From NCBI GenBank assembly GCA_037954235.1, contig JBBMOA010000012.1:2536501-2600500 (forward strand): DNA of 64,000 bases. Direction: 5' to 3'. Positions 36,578 through 49,239 of the stretch are shown piece by piece. The notes below the pieces were generated by a model. That model had not been told where the DNA came from and searched no databases. It worked only from the letters and a program-made list of their open reading frames with translations. Position 1 is the first letter of the stretch. Every line of letters begins with the position of its first letter. The stretch comes from Aulostomus chinensis (lineage: Eukaryota; Chordata; Actinopteri; Syngnathiformes; Aulostomidae). The position numbers and the translations under genes are program-made.

Positions 36578-36863
36578 GTCCTAACAGAAACAACTGGTGA
36601 AACCTATCCACAGCCTCGGTGTTAGCTTCAGAGCTAACGTCTCCTGTTGTGACCTTAGGTAGTGGTGCTACCAAACAAGTCCAGCTGGCAAGAGCAGTGG
36701 CATGTTATCAGCAGATAAGGGTCTAACCCTAATTTGAAGGAAATAACCGGTGAAATCATCTATAACATAAATGTTAGCCTCAGAGCTCTCATCTCCTGCT
36801 GCAATGTTCGCTAGTAGTGCTAGCAGCCTAACTGCAGCTAGTGTGAGCAGTGGCACGTTATCT
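36578..36863. repeat. Tandem duplication, two copies at 153-bp spacing
   Basis: Copy A (36578-36710) and copy B (36731-36863) align with a constant 153-bp offset at both ends. For example GAAACAACTGGTGAAA at 36587 pairs with GAAATAACCGGTGAAA at 36740, and CAGTGGCATGTTATC at 36695 pairs with CAGTGGCACGTTATC at 36848. Divergence is substantial (I estimate 25-30 percent), so the duplication is old. Both copies are open on the minus strand over part of their length and give related peptides (GDVSSEANTEAVDRF and GDESSEANIYVIDDF). The frames differ by one base and no protein family is recognised. Confidence 0.8.
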
Positions 36864-36869
36864 GAGAAG

Positions 36870-39800
36870 AACCGGAAGAGCTGAGTGTCACAGATGAGTA
36901 GGAAATTGTTTTTTTGTGTGATGGAAAGACAAAACATGGGATCACGTTTGAAATTCAGACACCAGTTGAAATGTTAGAGGTCCCAACACTAACCCAGAAT
37001 GCCGTGCAGCTACCAGTTTCCACTGGCATGGCTGTCCGGCATCATGCAATCACACACGAAAGAAAAATGTGGGTTATGATCCCAGATCTGCTCCTACTTG
37101 TTCATCATGATGACAAAACATTTAATGCGTCGTTTTGGTTGATGATTGGTCCCAAACGGCACCGCTGCTGCGACATGTTTCTCTGTTCAGAATTCCATAA
37201 ATGGTTTGTCTGGTCCTAAATATTCACTGACTTTTGTTCATGTTAGGAAGCTATGGTGGAACACTTGGCCATTTCCTCCCGCACCAAACATCAAAACAAC
37301 ACATTGCTGCTGCTAACAACAGGGATGAAAGGCTCTCATGCCAAAGTCTGGGGTTTCGGGGAACGTGTCACCACCCCCTTACATGGATTTTTCCAACTTG
37401 ATCTCATTAAAATATGTGAAATGACCACAAAATGACCATGTCCTCTTAACACAACATATAATTGGAACAGATGTGCCAGCACCACAGACACAGAGCCAGC
37501 AGAGTCAGGCAGGATACATCCGAGGTGATGACACGCATCATCAGTGTAACACCAGCGGTTACTGTTGTTTTGAAGTTTGAGAAACACTGCTCTTCCATAA
37601 AAAAGCAGCTTCTTAAAAGGCAGTTCAACTTCAGAAAATTATGTTTTATGATGCATGAATAGAGTTAAGGTCTGGTGAGGTTAATATTGTGAAATGTGGC
37701 ATAATAAACGCTAACGAAGTGGGACTCAAGCACCCGTCTCCTGCGCCTCTGCAACCTACCCACTGATGTGGACTTGTTTTAACAAACCATAAACCACGCC
37801 CACCACGTGACATTGTTGAAAGATGGATTTCTGTTATCACGAGGGAAATGATCCTAATTGATTTACACTGACATGGGCTGTGGTCACTTATTTTCCGTGA
37901 GATCACCGAGGCTCGCTTATGGCTCGACCCTCACGTCACCTGATTCAGTCATGAGTAGTCATGATTTCTGCAGCCGCTCGACGGCTTGTAACTTAAACGT
38001 CACGACATTCTTGTGTCCTCCGGCTTACAAGTGCAAATATGTTAACTGTGTATACCGTGTTTGCTCGTTTCAGTCGAGCAAGGCTACCAACTCGGCGTTC
38101 CCTTTAGTATCACACACACGAGTCAAAGTGACCCGCCTCTGAACGGGAACGATAGCAGAACGGGGCTTGACACGGACGTCAAGGCACCATTGTTCCGGAA
38201 TGATTGACAGCCATGCAGCTAATTGACCTAAATCTAAAACAGAGTCCAGCAGCATTTATCTCCAACCCCGTAAGAAACCCCCCTGACGACGACTGATGAA
38301 ATAACAAGCCGAGCTGTTTCAACATATTCCATTTCTCACTGCAGCAAGAAAAACTGCACGTAGCACAATGTGCAATTCTGTTGTGTTTGTTGTCTTAAAA
38401 CCAATTTAAACCTCAAATTGACAATTTCTTGGACAATCTATGTCTATCTATCCACATGAAAAGTCTGATTCCTGGTATAACACAGTCACTGAAGGGTCAT
38501 ATCAAAGCCCGAGCAACCGTCCACATTGTGTGTTAACGGTGCACCAAAAACCATGAATAATGTGTTCTGCATGTTTTCTTTTTTTAACTTGAGTCGACCG
38601 CTTTGGATTATTGTTGCGGTTTGCTTGGTTATTTTTCAAGTGGAGCGTGCCCATAAGCTAACCCCAACAACATGAACTGGTTGACTTCAGCTGCTCAAGG
38701 GCCTTTCGTTTAGTCTGACAAACCACATTCATATCTGGAGCTCAGCTTAATAAATATTACACACATTCAGATACTCCCTTAACTTCAACAAACCAGACAG
38801 GGAATTATTTGTTTCCTTGTGCAACACCAGCCTTGCAGTGAAGTATTCTGTGTCTCTGATGAGTGCATAAGTACTCCACTCATGTGTTTGCACTAAAATT
38901 TGATGACCTTGCCTCCCCCGTGTAATTTTCCACCAACCTTCTGTCATCGTTGATTAAAGGTTCATGTGGGAATGGATGTCTGAAGGCCTATTTTCATTGC
39001 TGCTTGCTCCAAGAGGGGTTCATCGGCACACCCAAATCTATAATATGTGCATACTGCTTTAGTGGAGGCTATGAGGAATAAACAGGTGCTGCTCAAGCGC
39101 AGTGTTGGTCTTCTTCTTCTTGGGAAAATGTTTGAGTAACCGAGCGATATTTCATGATATGTCAAATAACGATGCGAATACAATGCGGTTAATAGCTCAC
39201 AGGAGGACTATAGAGACGGCGCGCCGTAGCCCATTCTTCAAATACCTTTCTACCTGAGCATACTGAGCCAAAGAGAGGTAGACTGTAACGCAACAAATCA
39301 CGCTGTGAGAAAGAGCTCTGACAAAGGCTTTGGCCTTGGCCGGCCGTCAGCAACGTCCGTATGAAGGGAGTATTGTCAGAATGACAGATTAACAGCTGGC
39401 TCGGCTTCACTTCGACAGTTTTGCGCCGTTGTCGCCCTGTGAGACCACCGATAAGTGGAGGGTGAGCGAGTGCTCCATAATGGAGGAAATCCTTCACAAT
39501 TTGTTAAACCTCAACACTCGACCACAGCCGTCTGCATCTGATACTCACGCCCTTTAGCATCTGTATGAGATGCAGCAGGCCGCCAACAGTACACGCCGCT
39601 CAGATCAGCTGTTTCGGCTGCTGAATTCTGTTTTGGGACCCTGCATTGTGCGCTCGTCCTGCACCAGGTTTGCAGCTGTGAAAGTCTGATTGCCCTCAGT
39701 CTTCCACTCTGTCAAAATGAAGGACAACCTTCAGATTTCTTTCTCAATGATGGAAAATATTCAGTTAACTCGACATCTGGTGCTGAGCACAAACACAGGT

Positions 39801-40910
39801 GAGACAAAGCAGCCAGCCATTCCCCGTATCTGTCTGGGAGCTGCTGAAGAAGGTTGAAAGGATCAAACCTTGTTTTAATCCTTTTTTTGTTGTACCGAAG
39901 GACGACCAAGCCGGGGGCTGCAGGGGGAACCGAAACTGTGGCCCCCATCTTGGGGGCAACATGCTAGACTGCTGCACCACTTGGACGTCTAATAGTCAAA
40001 CCTTAAATTAGGGTTGAAAGCAAGACAGGTAAACTATCAACAACCTTTTACTGTGTTAAGCTAACTAGTGGCCAGCTGGAGGAGGGGGGGTTCGGCAGAA
40101 AGTCTGTTTCTTTTAAGTGAATAAACCAAATCGTATCCAAGCTCTTACTTGGGTTCTTTTGGACGGCCACACAAGGTTTTGGTGCAGGCACATGGAGGAT
40201 ACAGCAAGTTCCTCCATCCACCACAAACTGAAGAAATTTAAAACTCACTGGTGTTGATTAACATGTTCCTGCTCCACCAGAACCTTCACGAAATGCCCAG
40301 TCAGAACATTCATTCACTGACCAACTCTAAAAGCTGCACATCGCCCTGCTTTGTTCACAGCGAAGCCTTCGCCAGTTTCACCGTCCGTCCCATCGCCAGT
40401 TGGCTCCAAGCTTCAGGGACAATAAAACGTTATGCATAAGTTTCAAATGAAGCCAGATGTGATTAAATGAAACAAAATGGCATTTAGTCTCCATACACCT
40501 GTAGTCATCATGTGAAGGAAGTTAACACGGTGGAACTTATGACTTCATTAATGTTTTATTTGTTTACGTGGTAATAATTGATTCAAACCATCGAATTCTG
40601 CAGAATCAGACGATAGCGGGAGCCTGAACTCTCTTGACCTCCAGTAAATGACCCTGATTAGCAACAGCAGTCCGTTTGGGGAGAGTGAGAGTCGTGCACT
40701 GTAGGAGGTCTCTGCTAAATAAAATGTACCCAAACCTCCAACAGTCGTAACTGTGTATGGAGGTGACGTCATTTTGAAACGAGCTATAAGGAGTAAGTAA
40801 TTAATGCAAGCAAAACAGAATGTCAGAGAAGGGCCAAGATGGGGCTCGGCCAGATTGTTGCTGATTCTGCCAACAACATAACATCAGAATTCATTTGAAA
40901 CTGACTTGGC
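36870..40910. other. Non-coding stretch, no gene recognised
   Basis: No gene supported. The text at about 39900-39990 (GGGGGCTGCAGGGGGAACCG and on) loosely resembles the tail of a fish dispersed repeat but is too degraded to name. Confidence 0.5.
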
Positions 40911-40914
40911 GCGT

Positions 40915-40935
40915 GCACACGCACACGCACACACG

Positions 40936-40966
<31 letters not shown>
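40915..40966. repeat. (CA)n microsatellite with CG interruptions
   Basis: CA-rich array with several CACG interruptions in the left half and about 13 perfect CA units on the right. Confidence 0.95.
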
Positions 40967-41499
40967 GTTGCCTCCCTCATGTTAATAACAAGAGAGGGTC
41001 AAATCTGGGTTTGCAACACTTAATACATACACCAGGTGGTCTCTTTAAAGTCAAAGTGAGAAAAAGAAATACTGGTTTGCAGTAAAACACATGGCACAAA
41101 CGCAGCCGAATCACATGCAATGCTTAAGAGCGCCGAGTCATAAACTTCATACTTTTATTAACAAGGTTCTGCTGGTTTGAATCGAGCAAATCCAGTTTTC
41201 ATGCACGTTTGTACCAGAAGACATCAGAGCCTCGATGATGAGCTCAGGTTGACAACTGCTTAACACGTCCCAGACCTGGAGGAAGCCACTGACGCGTCAC
41301 CATCTAACCATGTAGAATACTATGATTGATGCAGTACTACTACAAAGTACTCATTACTGATTCAAATGAATTGTAAATTTGTCCAAGTGTATAAACCTTG
41401 TAGCACTGACACAGTACAGATTTTAAAAGCGTGTTCATTACGCTACCTGATGCTGTTCATCTTTTTTATGTCTGCTGATCCTCTGTTGACCGTCCAGCC

Positions 41500-42245
41500 T
41501 CCATCATCCATCAATCCAGTCTCCATCCTCCGTCCATCATCCATCCATCCATCAATCCAGTCTCCATCCTCCGTCCATCATCCATCCATCCACCATCCAT
41601 CCATCAATCCAGTCTCCATCCACCATCCATCCATCAATCCAGTCTCCATCCTCCGTCCATCATCCATCCATCCACCATCCATCCATCAATCCAGTCTCCA
41701 TCCTCCGTCCATCATCCATCCATCCACCATCCATCAATCCAGCCTCCATCCACCATCCATCCATCAATCCAGCCTCCATCATCCATCAATCCAGTCTCCA
41801 TCCTCCGTCCATCATCCATCCATCCATCAATCCAGTCTCCATCCTCCGTCCATCATCCATCCATCCACCATCCATCCATCAATCCAGCCTCCATCCACCA
41901 TCCATCCATCAATCCAGCCTCCATCCATCATCCATCCATCCATCAATCAATCCAGCCTCCATCCATCATCCATCCATCAATCCAGCCTCCATCCATCATC
42001 CATCCAGCCTCCATCCATCATCCATCCATCAATCCAGCCTCCATCCATCCATCATCCAGCCTCCATCCATCAATCCATCCATCATCTATCCATCCTCCCT
42101 CCATCCATCCATCCACCCAGCCTCCATCCATCCATCCCCCACCCATCCATCATCCATCCATCCATCCCCCATCCATCCATCATCCATCCATCCTCCATCC
42201 ATCCACCCAGCCTCCACCCATCCACCATCCATCCATCCATCTTCA
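41500..42245. repeat. CCATCC-based minisatellite, about 745 bp
   Basis: The basic unit is CCATCCATC with variants. It is organised into longer irregular units of roughly 35-60 bp marked by CATCAATCCAGTCTCC (or CAGCCTCC) and CATCCTCCGTCC. Left-hand units carry the CCTCCGTCC block and right-hand units lose it, so there is a gradient of unit structure across the array. The longest open frame of the window (339 codons, 41366-42385) lies over it as a Ser/His/Pro/Ile repeat and should not be annotated as a gene. Confidence 0.93.
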
Positions 42246-42371
42246 ACTGCTCCTCTAAACCAGGCCCTGGAGGTAGCAGCTCCAGCAGGGAGCCTCTCAC
42301 TCTCATGTCCATTGGATGGAACTCAAAGCGCCCCTGCTGCTCCGATGCTTCAGCCCGTCTCCCACTCCACC

Positions 42372-42545
42372 ATCCCATCACGTGAGACCAGGTCCTTGAG
42401 ATACTTGAACTCCGTCACTGAGCCCAGGTAAGGACTCGTTCCCAACTTGAAAGTGGACAGCCTGGGGTTTTACTGCTGAGAACCATGGCCTCAGATCCAC
42501 CGTTCAGCTCCAGTGAGGCCGATGAGACCAACAGGACCAAATCAT
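42372..42545 (-). mobile_element. Rex3/RTE-like LINE fragment, antisense
   Basis: The plus strand contains AGGTCCTTGAGATACTTGAA and GAGAACCATGGCCTCAGAT, which are the reverse complement of the Rex3-type ORF region encoding xxEFKYLGxxxxxxGxME and the preceding block. On the minus strand, TEFKYLKDLVSRDGMVE can be read. The copy is internally shortened compared with the remembered family and its frame is broken. It directly follows the CCATCC minisatellite. CCATCC-type repeats often lie at the 3' ends of fish LINEs, but here the fragment is antisense to it, so the link is uncertain. Confidence 0.7.
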
Positions 42546-42604
42546 CCAAGTCAACTCAATCAAACCACACAGCAGATTTATGGCATCTCTCACATTACTT
42601 ATTT

Positions 42605-42690
42605 TCCACTTAGGTTTCTTGTAAGGCGCCCTATAAATCTGAATTATTCTTATTATTATTTATCATCATTATTATTATTATGATTCCATC
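42605..42690 (+). mobile_element. LINE-like 3' tail with ATT repeat
   Basis: TGTAAGGCGCCCTATAAATC followed by interrupted ATT trinucleotides resembles the 3' terminus of several fish LINEs, which end in GCGCTATATAAAT plus a microsatellite. Only the tail is present. Confidence 0.5.
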
Positions 42691-42699
42691 CTCAGCTGT

Positions 42700-45600
42700 A
42701 CAATGCTGAGCTGAAACAAGACTCACATCTACTTACCGTACTATGACGACAACCTCACACAACTACAATAAATCTGAAATGTCACTCCAAGGACTTCCAG
42801 TACACAGCACTGGCCTGAGGAGCACATTTATTTGTATCTTTGGCACCACTTTTTCTTTCTGTACTTAATGAAATAGCCAAAATGTGGATTTCATGTGCTG
42901 CTCCTACTTTAAAATACACTCCTCATAGTTAATACCTTTAGCAGAAGGCCACGGAGGCACTGTGTTCTCCTCACTCCTGGTTACGCGTCTGCAGTACTTT
43001 TAAAAGTACTCCTGACCCTCCACTGGAGGTCCGAATGAAGCACAAGCTCACGCTGATTGTCCGGGACAACAACCAACACTCCGTCCGACAGATTGTAACA
43101 TTTCTGACATAAAATCAAGGCAAAACCAAATTGTGATTTGAAAAAAGGTGCAAGTTCACAGGAGAAAATGACAAAAATTCCTCATTCTGCTTTCTCTTCC
43201 TAGGAGAAGTTGAGCGAATAAAAATCCCCAGGTCACAACTCACAATGGACAGACTGACGCATGAACGCACTCACAGCCGAGATGACAAGTTACAAGTAAT
43301 GCGAGTGACAAGAACACAAACAAAAGCACACTTTATTTTGTTGTGTTACATCAGTTGGGGGGAAAACAAGCTCACAACTCAGAGACGAGGGGAAACGTCG
43401 TAGGGCTTTTTGATAAAGAAAAAACCAATAACCCTCTACTTTTTCAATGAAGAGTAATTTATTAAGGAGAACCTTTTATCCAGGTTCAGATTTTGTGAGT
43501 GCAGATGATAAATTGGTCGTGGCATCAACCCTGTCCTCGTTGATTTGTGCTGGAAGGGGATACCTCGTTGGAGGAATGCAAGGAAATTTTCCTGCTTTTC
43601 TTGAGCTGGCGATGTTCTAAAGTTTTCCATGTGTGTCCGAGTCCAAATGGAGCTTCCAAATCAATTGGATGCTCCATATTAACACAGCACAGTGGACCAG
43701 AGGGCTTATATGCAATGGGGATCCAGAGTCCAGAAGTGTTTTGAAATCACTTTTCCTAAAAAATGTTTATTTGACAAGAGATTACAGGGGAAGCTTTCTG
43801 AACTCTACAGCAATATTTTGTCATTTTCAGAGCAGCTGATCTGCTAATACCAAGCGATGAAGTAAGCTACGGAACGCCACACATCCCGATCTGTTAAATG
43901 AGACTTAGCGAAGTTTCAGCGCATAATTTGTAGTGAAAGCTGATATTGGCTCTAACATGTCTTGGAATGATGAAGTAGGTGTTTTTCCCCTTTTACATTT
44001 TTAACCTAAAATCGCCTCAAAATGGCAGCAAAACACTGGAGAATGCAGGGGAAAACAGCTGGAAAAACTTCTCCAAGAACATGTAGCATTTCTCCAAACA
44101 GGAGGACTAAACTTGGCCTTGCTGTTCATTTAATATATTCTAAAGACGATGAGCAACTCCTAGAATGGCGTGGAGGTGGATGTGGAGCTCAAGGGAGGAA
44201 TCGTCCTCCGTAGATCTGAGTGATAGAATGTTCGGTTCTAGAGCAGCGACACACGGCGGGGGAAGGAAAGACGCTGCCACAAGTAGGGTTAGCATCAAAA
44301 TAGAGTTCAAACGGCAGCATTTACGAGTCCAGTGAGTCATGACATGGCACCGAGTCCGTGACTGTTGACTCTTCTGCCCCCCCGCTTTCCCGCAGCTTTG
44401 TCCTCTTCAGCTCCTCCCTCTGTGGACGCTGGTTAATTGGCGCCGGCCGGTTCCACATCGCCACACCATCAGTCCAACACAAAAACCTCCGGGAATTGTT
44501 CATCACTCGGGACATTTGGAAGTCTTTGTCTGGGCTGGTTAGCCACTACTTTTTCTTTGACAGTGTTTCACAGATGAGTTATTTTACACGTCCGAGCTTC
44601 ACTGTGTTTGCTGGTCTTTTGTTTCTAAAGTAAATGCGATGACGTTGTCTTAATGGCCAACCTGCTATTTGCCATGTTGCGATGGGCATCAACACCACAC
44701 AATAGCCCCCTTTGACTCACATCCCCAGAGCTGTAAACCTATGAATCACTGCGGCTCTTTCTGCTCCTCACAAGTGCTGTTTGGAAACAAAGAATTCAGG
44801 CCTTGGCAGCTCACATTTGAACAAAAGCTGACGCAGTGAAGCTTTGACACACAGGGCTGGGACTCAGAGTCGGACCTGGAAACACGCTCTGCCGGTCCAG
44901 TGAGGCGGGACTCTCCTTCACACTCAGCTGATATTTGCGCTGTGAATAGACAGCGTCCCGCACCTCAGCAATATGATGAGCAAATGTGCTCAATGAAATG
45001 TAAAATCTTCCATTGAACAACAGAGGTTCATGTCAGCAAAGCTTGGACTCCCTCACTCACTTGCTGTGTCCCACTTCCTGCCTGGACTTCTGTCTTTGTC
45101 GTTATTCACTGATTCATCGTAAACTGATGTCATTTACACACTTTAAACACATCACACTCAGGAACAGTTAGGGGTTTAGTGTCTTGACCTTTGACCTGGG
45201 AGATCGACCAGTGACCCCACGGCCACCCCAACCAGTAGCAACACGTGTGAATCGAGATGTTCTGAATGGAAGCATGAGGACTTTCCTCATGTTTGCAACA
45301 CACCAGCAAGACTTTCTGTGGTTGTGTCACCGGACTTTGACGCAGGAAGTGGCACCGCCGCGTACAGCTGGAATAAGAGGTTGTCACTTGGTGGGTTTTC
45401 TGTGTGATCCAGCTGTTAACAGGTCAACTGAACCTGGTGACAGCAGTGAGTCAACAGTTCTGCCTCTAGAATGATCGAGAACCGCAGGGAGGAGTTCCTG
45501 CACTGACAGACACGCTGCCTCAGCCAATCAGCGTGACGAAACACACCAAATCCAGAGGGAACAACGGAAAAATTGTCTTTTGTGCTGAGAGTCCCCGCTT

Positions 45601-45980
45601 GTTTGTCCTCCTGTTCTGGTTTAGTTGCTGTTTTGGGGTCGATTTCTGCAAAAACTGCACGACAGCTGTTGTAGAGGTGCCGTTCTCTGCTTCTGTTGGT
45701 GTTGCATGGCTGTAGAGCAGCCGGACCTCAGTCCTGACTGGTGTGATTGCTTTCTAACTTCTCATAGTGGTTGTAGACCTGGGGGTGTCCGGGGGGGTCC
45801 AGACGTCGCTGCACACCTGCTTCACTCTGCCTGGATGCACTTTGCCTTGAAATAGAGCAGAGTCACCCCATACACCCCCACACCTTTTGTTGTTGTCGCT
45901 CAATAATGCCCATCTTTGCTCCACCTGTTTATCTTGGCTCCATCACTTCTCGTGTCGCCGGGCTCGCACTCGCCAGGCCG
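42700..45980. other. Non-coding stretch, no gene recognised
   Basis: Small frames overlap on both strands. Nothing in them is recognisable. Confidence 0.5.
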
Positions 45981-45985
45981 TCAGG

Positions 45986-46141
45986 ATGCCGGCTCTGCCC
46001 AGAGGACTCAGCTCAGCTCTGGTTGCTGCTCTAATGACTCTGACCCTGCAGCTTATTTCAGGAACTTGCTATAAAGCAGATGAGTCTGTAATAAAAGAAT
46101 TAACAAGCCAATCCACCCCCCCCCCCCATAAAAATATATAA
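45986..46141 (+). CDS. Possible first exon with signal peptide (weak)
   Basis: An ATG at 45986 with A at -3 opens a 51-codon frame. Its first 25 residues look like a signal peptide: MPALPRG, a hydrophobic core (ALVAALMTLTLQLIS), then GTCYKAD. The frame continues through a 13-C run and stops at 46139-46141. No confident splice donor is seen before the stop; a weak GTAATA lies after GAGTCT. The preceding sequence is only moderately CpG-rich. If real it would be the start of a secreted or membrane protein on the plus strand, but chance is a good alternative. Confidence 0.18.
   Translation: MPALPRGLSSALVAALMTLTLQLISGTCYKADESVIKELTSQSTPPPHKNI
46115..46127 (+). repeat. Poly-C tract
   Basis: 13 consecutive C. 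Confidence 0.95.
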
Positions 46142-46144
46142 CCT

Positions 46145-49125
46145 CCCCCCGCTGATCCTGCAGCTCAAGCAAAAGTTGCCTCATACAAAAATACACTGAC
46201 ACCGTTACAGATAAATGAATAGCAGCGATGTCTCACACCGGACTGAAGCGCTGAAGCCCGAAATGTGGAAAACAGGCTTCTGTCTGTTCATTGGCCACAG
46301 AGAACACACAGAACCGGGATCAAGGAGAGCGAAGCAGGAGATTATGGCACAAACGCCGGTGCCGGTGACCCGTGTTGTGGGCTGGAATCAAAATAAGCCA
46401 AACAAGCAGGCCTGTTTAAAGTGCAACTCTTGTTGAACACGTTTGAGTTAAGCAAATATTCATCAGTGAACACGCTGGGATTCTCGTCAGATCCACTCAC
46501 AAATTTCCATATTCCTGCCTGCGCGGGGTGAACTCTGCTCGAGTTCAAAGGCAGACCTACTCAGACAATATCAATATTTCAAGTGGCTGCCAGCACATGA
46601 GAAGGAAGAGCGCGATGAGCTGGTACGACAGCTCCCGTCTCTCCACCAGCACCACCTCCGTCCCAGCTCTGCACCTCCGTTTTAACCTGACTGAGCTACA
46701 ATCCTGATTGATCCCACCAGGAAGATGACGATGGGCCTTGGCTCGGTTTCTTTCAGGCGGTTTTTCCCAAGACAGGAGATGTGAGAACGCTTAAATTGAC
46801 TTCAAGGAAAGACAACATGGTGTCTTACTCCGCTTCGGTGGCATGCAGATGCATGCGCTCCTAAAACAATAGTGAGGCGCGGGCAGCCTCATTTAGCGTG
46901 ACAGAGAAAAACACTGCCTTCTCACTTGAGAGCTGGTGGGTGAGTACTTTGCAGAGAATGCTGTAATAGATGTTTCCACTCCATGTTTCCATTACGAGCT
47001 CCGATGACTGGATCAGGGGTGTCGGTGTTATCATTCGTTTGGCGATGACAAAGAGGAGGCCTTATCGCGACGCCACATTGTGCTCACGGTGTCCAAATAT
47101 CCATTCCTGTCTGCCTACATCTTTGTTTTTCGCTCCATCAGGATGATTCCTTGTCTAGTCCCCCTCCCTTCCTAACATCCAATACTGTGTCTGCGCTCGT
47201 CATTGTGCCCACGGGGAGTATCAAGCTTCTAAACTCATGGAGGTGTAACTTCTCCCTGAACCAAACAAAATCCTGCTTCTGTCAGGAGAAACAAAAGTTT
47301 TCAAGTTCTAGATAAAGGATCCATCGGGAGAGCTGCTGTTGTGGAGTGAGCGAGCCGTCCGAGCACTGGCTGTCAGCACCCCCCCACCCCCAACTCCTGC
47401 GGGGTGCCCAGCAGTTCTAACCAGCCTCAGAACCAGCGACACTCTGTTGACACCAGCGCCACACGACCTGCGCCTCATCCAGAGGTTCAGATTCTTCTCT
47501 CTCGTTTCTCGTCAATATTCTTGTGGATAATTTTGACAAAACATCTTAACTCACTGCACGGCGCCACCTGCTGGCCGCGGCTGTAGAAGAACCAAGTATC
47601 CTATTAAATTCTTATTTACTACAAATCCTATGAAAAGGCCAAGACCCAAAGTCAGCCAAAGCTTGGTGTATACCCAAGTATTACAAGCTTATGCACCCTC
47701 AGCTGAAAACAGCCACCACATCAACTGCTTCCATTTCTGTAAAAGCAAGGACGCAGAGCACATACTTTTACTTGTTATACTAGTAGGATCGTAGGATTTC
47801 TTCTCAAGTGAGAGCGAATGTGTTCAGGCTTTGACTGCGTTACATGAAAGGGTTAACACTTGAGCCCAAAAAAAGAAACAACTGTTGTATTTTTACGGGC
47901 TCACAGTTTCTTGTGCTGCTTTGCTTTTGGTTTTTCTTCTCAAGTGTTTTCTCAGGCTATTGTTGTAGTTAATTATATGTATCAGATTAACGAGTGTTCC
48001 TGGAAAGGCCGACCAGTCGGGGATCTGATGTGGGCGCAGGAACCTCGAGCGTTATTAGCAGAGCTTTAGTTGTTAGAACGGAGACCATGCGAGACTTCCA
48101 GTGTCCGTTCAACTTCATGATGTACCTCGTCTCCCACTGTGTGAAAACACGTTTCCACCACAATTCCCAACAAGGTGTTCAGGTGTATTTTGGATCACCT
48201 GAGGAAGACTGATGTCTCAGCATTCCGGTTGACCAGATGTGCATCTTTTCCGATAAATGGAAGCTGATGGCACATCAGTGAGAGAAAACACTCAGATTTA
48301 AAGGTTCTAAAGTGGGTTTTTTTGCATTTCATTTGTATCTCATTTCCTGTAGAGTGGCCGAGGAATGATTTCTGAATCCTGCTGATTGGTGAGCTTTGTT
48401 GAATATCCGGTTCCATCGTCTCGATGGGTTTTCGGTTAAATGCCTGAAATGATCAGGAAACTGACAGCGGACAGGTTTGGACTCGTGTCAGCTGTCGTCA
48501 CTGAACTTGGGCAGAGGAGTGAAAAATCACAAGGAAAATGTCTGAGTAAAAGTAGAGAACCTCATCAGAAAAGAGTAGAGGAACCGCCCCTAGGAACAGA
48601 ACTCTCACAGAATCTGAGAAGACGAACTGGCACACAGAAAGTGAAGCACGAGGACTAGAAGACTGACGGGACACAGGTGAGGCGCTGTGGGACAGGGCAG
48701 GTCCGGGACATGGAGCTGTGAAATGAGGCGAGAGTTAACACAACAACAGGAAATGCACAGAGAAAACACTCATCGCAGAAGAGTAGACGTAGCACAAGTA
48801 ATTTGCCTTTCAAATATCCACCAGTTGGAGTCTTGAGCTCCCAAAGATGGTTTTTCCCTCCTGTATCACTTCTTTGTGACTCCAGAATGCAGGAAGAACC
48901 AGCCACGTATAGAAAGCTTGAAACTAAAGGAGACTGACCGCTAAAAACAGCAAACTCTCCAGGTCTGTCTGGGATAATCCAGGTTTTCTTGAACGAGTCG
49001 TATGCTCAGGAATCCACAATCAAACTAAAACCCAGCCTGAGTACATTGAAGTCATGAGTCCATGGTGGGACTCCATGACGAACACTGCGTTTATAAAAAG
49101 TGTCACAGGCTCATAGACTGTTTGT
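46145..49125. other. Non-coding stretch, no gene recognised
   Basis: No coding region supported. It contains the CTCF-like motif at 47560-47574. Confidence 0.5.
47560..47574 (-). promoter_or_regulatory. CTCF-like motif, minus strand, full consensus match
   Basis: Read on the minus strand the 15 bases are CCAGCAGGTGGCGCC and agree with the vertebrate CTCF core CCASYAGRKGGCRSY at every position. The surrounding sequence is not a repeat I recognise. Confidence 0.5.
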
Positions 49126-49133
49126 TCCTTCAG

Positions 49134-49233
49134 GTTCAGGTGGATGGGGCAATGAGGGAGACCCCCTCTGGGTTGGCCTACTTGGACGTGCCATCCCTGC
49201 GGCGCTCTCTCGTTCCACTTTGCTTTATTTCCT
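49134..49233 (+). CDS. Exon-like block (100 nt), candidate internal exon
   Basis: A pyrimidine-rich acceptor-like run (GACTGTTTGTTCCTTCAG) ends at 49133 and a GTAAAG donor-like sequence starts at 49234. The block between is open in the frame that starts with its first base and reads VQVDGAMRETPSGLAYLDVP and onwards. Third positions are about two-thirds G or C by hand count, higher than the surrounding AT-rich DNA, which is what a real fish exon tends to show. I do not recognise the peptide and no neighbouring exon can be paired with it. Confidence 0.28.
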
Positions 49234-49239
49234 GTAAAG

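Noticed and set aside
37338..37350. Shared 13-mer TGCCAAAGTCTGG with the window start (6-18)
   Set aside because: The similarity does not extend beyond a few more bases and can be chance.
41366..42385. 339-codon frame, the longest in the window
   Set aside because: Most of it is a translation of the CCATCC minisatellite (Ser/His/Pro/Ile repeats) and its end runs into a Rex3-like antisense fragment. The opposite strand is also open.
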